DNA of 64,000 nt. Source: Ridgeia piscesae. Taxonomy: Eukaryota; Annelida; Polychaeta; Sabellida; Siboglinidae. Location of the stretch: NCBI GenBank assembly GCA_025642075.2, contig JAODUO010000419.1:629001-693000 (forward strand), written 5' to 3'. Every line of letters begins with the position of its first letter. Position 1 is the stretch's first letter. A program made the position numbers and the translations under genes. The notes under the pieces are model-generated. The model saw only the letters and a program-made list of their open reading frames with translations, made no database searches and was not told the origin of the DNA. Positions 61,201 to 64,000 of the stretch are shown one piece after another.

Positions 61201-63444
61201 CGTTCGTTCGTTCGTTCGTTCGTTCGTTCGTTCGTTCGTTCGTTCGTTCGTTCGTGTTCGTTCGTTCGTTCGTTCGTTCGTTCGTTCGTTCGTTCGTTCG
61301 TTCGTTCGTTCAAAAAATACACTGATTATGATAATTGTTTGGTTGTTCAATGACACAAGATCAGTGTGATGTGGGTCATCATTAAGTTAAACTGACTATT
61401 ATTAAAGATTATTCACAGCCTAGAATGTTGACCATCTGTGAACACCATTTGCCTTATGTTAAATTCACCGATGATGACTTTTTAATATTATCTTATTTCA
61501 CTGAAATCTGAACCCTATTTTATGAAGCTAACTGACTGTGGATGAGACTGGTGGAACTTACCAGGAGCCAGACGGTGAGAAGACTAACTAATGGTTCCAA
61601 GTACAGGGGCCCAAAATGGAACACATATTGGCAGCCATGACAACAGTTTTACAGGAATCAGTAGAGAAATTGAGAAGACCTCACTGCAACGATTGACTGT
61701 TCTTGAGACTGTCTGTAAAAAGTTACAAAACTACTGATTTATAAACAGATTACCTGAACCTTCCATGTATTTGGCAGCCATTTTTGATGGCCTCACAGAC
61801 CTTTTGCAAAGTCACACGATGTTAATCAGTAGAGCCAGGTCGTTACACCTATGTGAACATGCTTGTGTCCAGTGCCTGGCATTGTGTATTTTCACATTTT
61901 AACACAGGAGCCGAGTCTGAAGGACCCCAACGAAGACTACATCTTGGAGGACATGGAGGTGATGTCGGACTTTGAGCTGCACAAGCTGTGTCTGCGGTAC
62001 AAGGTTAGACCCCTCGTGTCCCGTGACCTCTTGTTACATGGGTAGATACCACCATAGATTTCCCCATAGGCGGCCATTGTAACGTTTCTTTGATTTCCCG
62101 CAAGGTTTTTGACGCTATTATATTGACAGTTTCAGAAACAGGTTCATATCTAACCTGACACCCCTTAATTTCTGCTCAAATCAGCCGGCCAAATTACACC
62201 TGTATGCATACGCACCTCGTCACTGTCTGACAAATGTCATTATTTCACAGCTCTGATACAATGTTCAGAAATATCATTTCTACTCAATCAGTCCTACATT
62301 CAATGATTCACGAAATTTTTAAAAATGGCACAATGCGTTTCTTTTGAGCAGGACTACAATGACCATTGATGGGTGGGTACCATTTGGTGGTATATACCCA
62401 TATCTGTATTTATTTTTTATTAAATATTTCCTTCTTATGACTATAACATGCACATTGAAGGTTTCCTGGCTGCCAATTTGTGTATAGTTACTTTATTAAG
62501 CTCTGAACAATTGTTTGCGGTTTGAAAGATTCCGCCTGCAACACGTTCAAATGGTAACAAAACATCCAGTTTCAAAACAAAATTGATTCACAATAATGCT
62601 GACGCGAGCTGAGTTAACTTCAGTACCCATTGCTGTTCAACTTTCCCTCGTTCTAGACAGCAGACCTCCGGTTGCAAGTTACCAAATATGGACCAAGGAG
62701 CTCGTATCCTCCCTTTAAAGCCACTGTAGTAATTATGTCAGCTTGTTAACACTACACATAGAGTATGTCTTATTTTTGTATTCATAGAATTTTATTTCAT
62801 TGGTAGAATTCTTTTGATATGTTGATTTAGTTAAATTTCTTTCACAATGTGGCACCTAGATAATGACTATGTTAATCTTTCTTAAAGAAGTCCACTGACA
62901 CAACTTTTTGTTATTTATCATACCACATACCATGTTTATCATAAGTTTTACGTTTAGTGTTATTTTTTATGTTTGACATGGATATGTTGGGTGTATCATT
63001 TGAAATGTTTTGGGTTGAATAAAAACAAACATTTCCTTGATTCATTACAGCAACTCTGCAGTACTGAGTCCCTGTTGTGATGTTATCTGAGAGATAGTGC
63101 TTTAATCATATTCATATCAGTATTGTACGCAATCTGCAGTATTGAAGGTGTAATCCAGTTCCAATAGTTTTTTATGTTTTATCTGTTTAATATTCAAGTG
63201 TAAACACTTTGTTTATCAGTACATGGTTATTTAGCATCAGGTATTACTTATTATAAGGTATTGATCGATTTGATCTTATTATGTCATGAAAACATGTTTC
63301 TCAGTCTAGCCACGTATTGTATTTATTATATGACTTACGTTTCATTTACAGCGTTTGAGCAAATTTAAACTTGACGAGGAACTAATCACAGACTCAGGGA
63401 AATTCCGTTTCCTAGACGACTTGTTGCCAAAGATGAAAGAGAAG
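40492..63444 (+). CDS. SMARCAD1: SMARCAD1 SNF2-family chromatin remodeller, 19 exons, 3' end outside window
   Basis: Exons: 40492-40639, 41765-41879, 42633-42835, 43884-44059, 44782-44863, 45368-45478, 46001-46113, 46744-46884, 48575-48796, 49467-49541, 51951-52050, 53162-53303, 56301-56436, 56804-56941, 59205-59306, 59919-60098, 60646-60723, 61908-62003, 63352-63444. The frame is continuous for 817 codons; human SMARCAD1 has 1026, so most of the second helicase lobe is off the right edge. It is a nuclear ATP-dependent nucleosome remodeller acting in heterochromatin maintenance after replication and in DNA end resection. Visible: two ubiquitin-binding CUE domains, an acidic linker, DEMGLGKT (Walker A), DEGHMLKN (Walker B) and the [19 protein letters not shown] motif. 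Exon 2 begins at 41765; the more upstream AG at 41670 would give a stop. Confidence 0.9.
41485..41626 (-). repeat. Hairpin-module dispersed repeat, inverted partner of 42186-42330
   Basis: Reverse complement reads GGCTTGACATTGGCACTAGCC, GGGCCAGTAGTTTTGAAATT, ACTGGCCTGATGAGCCACTGG, GACCACTGTCAATGTTTCT. The same order occurs in direct orientation 570 bp downstream. In SMARCAD1 intron 1. Confidence 0.7.
42186..42412 (+). repeat. Hairpin-module dispersed repeat with a third partial unit
   Basis: It contains serial self-complementary modules: TGGCCCGATGGCC, TACTGGCCTGGTGGGCCAGT and, in an extra unit at 42354-42410, TACTGGCCCCCCGGGCCAGT. The spacer (AGTTTTTAAATTC or AACTTTTCAAATC) is shared between units. 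In SMARCAD1 intron 2. Not a known RNA gene. Confidence 0.65.
43265..43770 (+). repeat. ~31-bp minisatellite in SMARCAD1 intron 3, ~16 copies
   Basis: Units read GACAGTGGCATTTTATGAAT plus GTGAGCTCAGAC or GAGCTCGGAC variants, with 30-33 bp spacing. It ends about 110 bp before exon 4 and shows no clear relation to either neighbouring exon. Confidence 0.92.
44446..44730 (+). repeat. Dispersed repeat, copy 2 of the 39001-39259 family
   Basis: Same order of landmarks as copy 1 with an extra ~25 bp in the middle. It lies in SMARCAD1 intron 4, about 50 bp before exon 5. Confidence 0.75.
45697..45782 (+). repeat. Short hairpin repeat, copy 2 of the 20885-20975 family
   Basis: TACCTGCCCACATCAGG is followed by the stem ACCCGTCC ... 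GGACGGGT and CTCTGCATGAAGCTATGA. About 75 bp align with copy 1. SMARCAD1 intron 6. Confidence 0.55.
46140..46345 (-). mobile_element. LINE ORF C-terminal relic
   Basis: Minus-strand translation gives [15 protein letters not shown], aligned with [14 protein letters not shown] of the 53.8-56.2 kb element and ERMEDEKLVNRSDA at 34.4 kb. Short, frame only locally open, in SMARCAD1 intron 7. Confidence 0.45.
46744..49541 (+). CDS. SMARCAD1: SMARCAD1 middle part (exons 8-10): pre-ATPase helices and start of lobe 1
   Basis: Exon 8 encodes [20 protein letters not shown] and MRPFRDW, matching the conserved LTLIPQCSQKKAQKI-ELRPF region of SMARCAD1. Exon 9 is helical and basic/acidic ([18 protein letters not shown]). 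Exon 10 encodes [20 protein letters not shown] and ends at ILGDEM, directly before Walker A. Exon 10 is placed at 49467 because exon 9 ends in phase 0; the stronger-looking acceptor ending at 49450 would give the better-conserved MTLTQYQ but needs two extra nucleotides upstream. Confidence 0.75.
47104..47242. repeat. (TA)n microsatellite
   Basis: TA runs with TAATAT interruptions, in SMARCAD1 intron 8. Confidence 0.95.
47256..47581. repeat. Hairpin-module sequence between two (TA)n tracts
   Basis: It starts near a self-complementary CTTGTCCAGTGGACAAG (47271-47287), has a second ACTTGTCCGTACAATG, and ends with GGCTAATGGACAAGC. The outer modules pair with each other (CTTGTCC / GGACAAG), suggesting an element bounded by 47258 and 47581. 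Family unknown. Confidence 0.4.
47582..47641. repeat. (TA)n microsatellite
   Basis: About 60 bp of pure TA. Confidence 0.95.
48168..48231. repeat. (TA)n microsatellite adjoining a SINE 3' end
   Basis: A TA run directly abuts the tail end of the minus-strand SINE at 48238. Confidence 0.95.
48238..48546 (-). mobile_element. tRNA-derived SINE, near full-length, just upstream of SMARCAD1 exon 9
   Basis: From 3' to 5' on the plus strand: GTAAGTTCTTATATAGCGC, CAGACCTGTTCAATCAGACT, GAAGCATCCAGCCATG, TATAGCCAGGTACTCG, then the head with B box GATTCGAACC (complement) and A box CCACTGAGCTAAGC (complement). The head ends about 28 bp before the exon 9 acceptor, so this insertion supplies most of the intron's 3' end. 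Confidence 0.87.
48965..49026 (+). mobile_element. Possible LINE 3' tail
   Basis: TGTAAAGCGCCAACATTTGA, GGCGCTCTATGAAATAAAAC and a TTATTATT end: stem-forming GCGCC/GGCGC plus AATAAA and a TTA tail, as in many LINE 3' ends. No coding part. Confidence 0.4.
49058..49212. repeat. (TA)n / (TG)n microsatellite
   Basis: TA runs alternating with GTGTGTG and TATGTGTA blocks in SMARCAD1 intron 9. Confidence 0.95.
49869..51764. repeat. 90-bp minisatellite in SMARCAD1 intron 10, ~21 copies, nearly identical
   Basis: Units start TGGATAGCTCAAGTTGCC and include GATTGCATTTGAAA(G/A)TG and CACTTCCTG(T/C)GATGTTAAGT. Only about four positions vary, plus a single 1-bp deletion at about 51328. Because 90 is a multiple of three, one minus-strand frame stays open for 500 codons of a 30-residue repeat; it has no independent support as a gene. 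The array shows no similarity to exon 10 or exon 11. Confidence 0.97.
51951..63444 (+). CDS. SMARCAD1: SMARCAD1 ATPase part (exons 11-19)
   Basis: Exon 11 [16 protein letters not shown] completes Walker A. Exon 12 [20 protein letters not shown] is followed by [10 protein letters not shown]. Exon 13 has [20 protein letters not shown] (Walker B DEGH). Exon 14 ends ...[18 protein letters not shown] with donor TCG|GTCAGT. Exon 15 [14 protein letters not shown] is the conserved PF-LRR motif. Exon 16 carries a five-Met run from ATG repeats. Exon 17 is [13 protein letters not shown], exon 18 [18 protein letters not shown] and exon 19 [20 protein letters not shown]. All internal junctions agree in phase. 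Introns 10, 11, 12 and 14 are dominated by four different tandem arrays. Confidence 0.92.
52432..52648 (+). mobile_element. tRNA-derived SINE with internal deletion
   Basis: The degraded head GGTGCAGTGGGTCAGCGGCT and GGTTTTGAATCA (B box) is followed directly by the 3' half (AGTATGGCTGGATGCTTCCC, GTTGAACAGGTTTGCCG, AGATAAAAACTTGC). Confidence 0.7.
52664..53155. repeat. (GTG/GAT)n trinucleotide array up to the SMARCAD1 exon 12 acceptor
   Basis: About 490 bp of GGTGGTGAT-type triplets with rare GGGGAT and GTGTG interruptions, ending only about 8 bp before TTGTTGACAG|ACAACTGG. Poly-His, poly-Thr and poly-Val/Met open frames on both strands are artefacts. Confidence 0.97.
53830..56215 (-). mobile_element. 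LINE ORF C-terminal fragment containing a 23-bp satellite
   Basis: Minus-strand reading begins (near 56200) [20 protein letters not shown], enters a long repeat of [19 protein letters not shown] residues, and exits (near 54000-53860) as [20 protein letters not shown] and [11 protein letters not shown]. These flanks match the conserved C-terminal tail of non-LTR retrotransposon reverse-transcriptase ORFs (GRQ-MRWEDCV-RDL-..-W-..A-DR-W). The satellite is an expansion of the internal [10 protein letters not shown] codons. In SMARCAD1 intron 12. Confidence 0.75.
54004..56130. repeat. 23-bp satellite, ~92 copies
   Basis: Unit CTCCCATCGCA(C/T)TCTCTGTCTTC with common variants TTGCA, GCATACT, TGCC and a few short units. 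With 23 bp and no stop triplet in any frame, three plus frames and three minus frames stay open for hundreds of codons with a 23-residue protein period. None is a real gene. Confidence 0.97.
56741..56803 (+). repeat. Decayed upstream copy of SMARCAD1 exon 14 sequence (73-bp tandem duplication)
   Basis: CTGACAG, CAGAACAACCTGC and AACTCATGTC at 56749, 56766 and 56783 recur at exactly +73 in exon 14 (56822, 56839, 56856). The copy corresponds to the codons for [17 protein letters not shown] but has stops and now forms the 3' end of intron 13, including the ...GTTGTAG acceptor. Confidence 0.85.
58527..58592 (+). repeat. Insert 1 in the 24-bp array
   Basis: CTGTACCAGTTTGTTGTGGG, then TAATAAAACATTTGCC, then TAGAATGTCAGTCTCGG. 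Nearly identical to insert 2 at 58939-58998, and related to 60250-60290 in intron 16 (TTTGTAGTGGGTCATGAATT, TGCCTAGAATGTCAGT). Confidence 0.85.
58939..58998 (+). repeat. Insert 2 in the 24-bp array
   Basis: Same sequence as insert 1 with a short deletion before TTCTCGG. The two inserts are 412 bp apart, so a segment of the array containing one insert was probably duplicated. Confidence 0.85.
61030..61312 (+). mobile_element. LINE-like 3' end with a (TTCG)n tail
   Basis: A short segment ending TTGTTGCTGAATAAAATG is followed by about 180 bp of TTCG repeats (61131-61311) with three interruptions. AATAAA followed by a tetranucleotide tail fits a 5'-truncated non-LTR insertion whose tail expanded. 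Poly-(ArgSerPheVal) frames through it are artefacts. Confidence 0.6.
62040..63340. other. SMARCAD1 intron 18, with repeat-like segments
   Basis: No exon seen between 62003 and 63352. 62525-62610 matches the 13425-13510 module. 62080-62400 looks like old element sequence but no second copy is in the window. Confidence 0.45.
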
Positions 63445-63454
63445 GTAAGGAGTG

Positions 63455-63735
63455 AAGTAGCGCAGTGAGTGGCACATCAGACTCTTAATTTAGAGAACAC
63501 AGATTTGAATCCTGTGCTGCCATGGTGAACCTTGGGCAAGTTTGTTCACTCTCCATTGCTCCAGTTCACTCAGGTGTATGAACAAGTACCTGACTATAGA
63601 CAGTGGTGAATATTTACATATGAATGGTCTTTGCACATCAATTGCAGTGTGGCTGAATGCTTCCAAAAGAAGTGGAGATGGTGTTTGATTGGATGGGTTA
63701 AATGCTCAGCTTATATAAGAACTTACCTTCAACCA
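63455..63735 (+). mobile_element. tRNA-derived SINE in SMARCAD1 intron 19
   Basis: It begins within about 15 bp of the exon 19 donor. The head has AGCGCAGTGAGTGGC and B-box-like GATTTGAATCC. The body has CTCCAGTTCACTCAGGTGTA and GTGGCTGAATGCTTCC, and the end TTATATAAGAACTTACC. Confidence 0.82.
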
Positions 63736-64000
63736 AGAAAAATCATCTGTAGCATTCTGTTCCTATAAAAATCATAATTTCGCAAATATGGGTCCTAAAA
63801 ATATGAATGGTGCATCATTTTAATGCTAAAAGAATGCTTTATTATAATAAAATTGTAATGTATATACAACAAATGAAAACCATGGGGATATTTCTATTTG
63901 AAATTGAACTAAACAAATATAAAATAGAAAAACATTTCATCCTGCTGCCAGATAATGATGGCGTGGATGAATATACTTTGCCATTTAAACAAATATAGGG

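Noticed and set aside
61072..61356. NERT / FVRS repeat frames
   Set aside because: Translation of the (TTCG)n microsatellite.

Overview
The window is nuclear DNA of an animal, most likely a marine invertebrate (lophotrochozoan or invertebrate deuterostome; the phylum is not decidable by eye). The genes are intron-rich with GT-AG introns, and their products match vertebrate proteins along their length. Introns are loaded with minisatellites, (TA)n tracts, tRNA-derived SINEs, LINE remnants and small inverted-repeat transposons. All long open frames in 49.8-59.2 kb are by-products of tandem repeats.

Layout. 2158-2434 (-): first coding exon of a CYB5R4 (NCB5OR) orthologue, with a probable non-coding exon near 4.2 kb; the rest lies off the left edge. 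5-16 kb: intergenic DNA with SINEs and a nested pair of inverted-repeat elements (11351-12355). 16544-18721 (-): complete two-exon RAB39 gene. 19008-37356 (+): complete eight-exon SLC35F1/F2-type transporter, head-to-head with RAB39 over 286 bp. 40492-63444 (+): SMARCAD1 chromatin remodeller, 19 exons (817 codons) reaching the second helicase lobe before the window ends.

The main discovery is in the introns. Intron 3 of the SLC35F gene (22056-32621) is almost wholly two satellites grown from its own two splice junctions. About 175 copies of a 40-bp unit carry the last 15 nt of exon 3 plus its 5' splice site. About 66 copies of a 50-bp unit carry the 3' splice site plus the first 33 nt of exon 4. 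SMARCAD1 intron 14 (56942-59204) repeats the pattern with about 85-90 copies of a 24-bp unit holding the end of exon 14 and its donor. There the first units keep the reading frame and could add 8-residue blocks. The acceptor of the same exon is also inside a decayed 73-bp tandem duplication. Exon-intron junctions thus seeded tandem amplification repeatedly in two neighbouring genes, leaving one true site beside many near-identical decoys.

Other notable items: short dispersed repeats built of self-complementary modules, including a stem kept by compensatory changes; a 729-bp element with 31-bp terminal inverted repeats in the RAB39 intron; a 30-bp perfect palindrome; a LINE C-terminal coding segment that grew into a 2.1-kb 23-bp satellite; and an exon-phase problem between SMARCAD1 exons 9 and 10.
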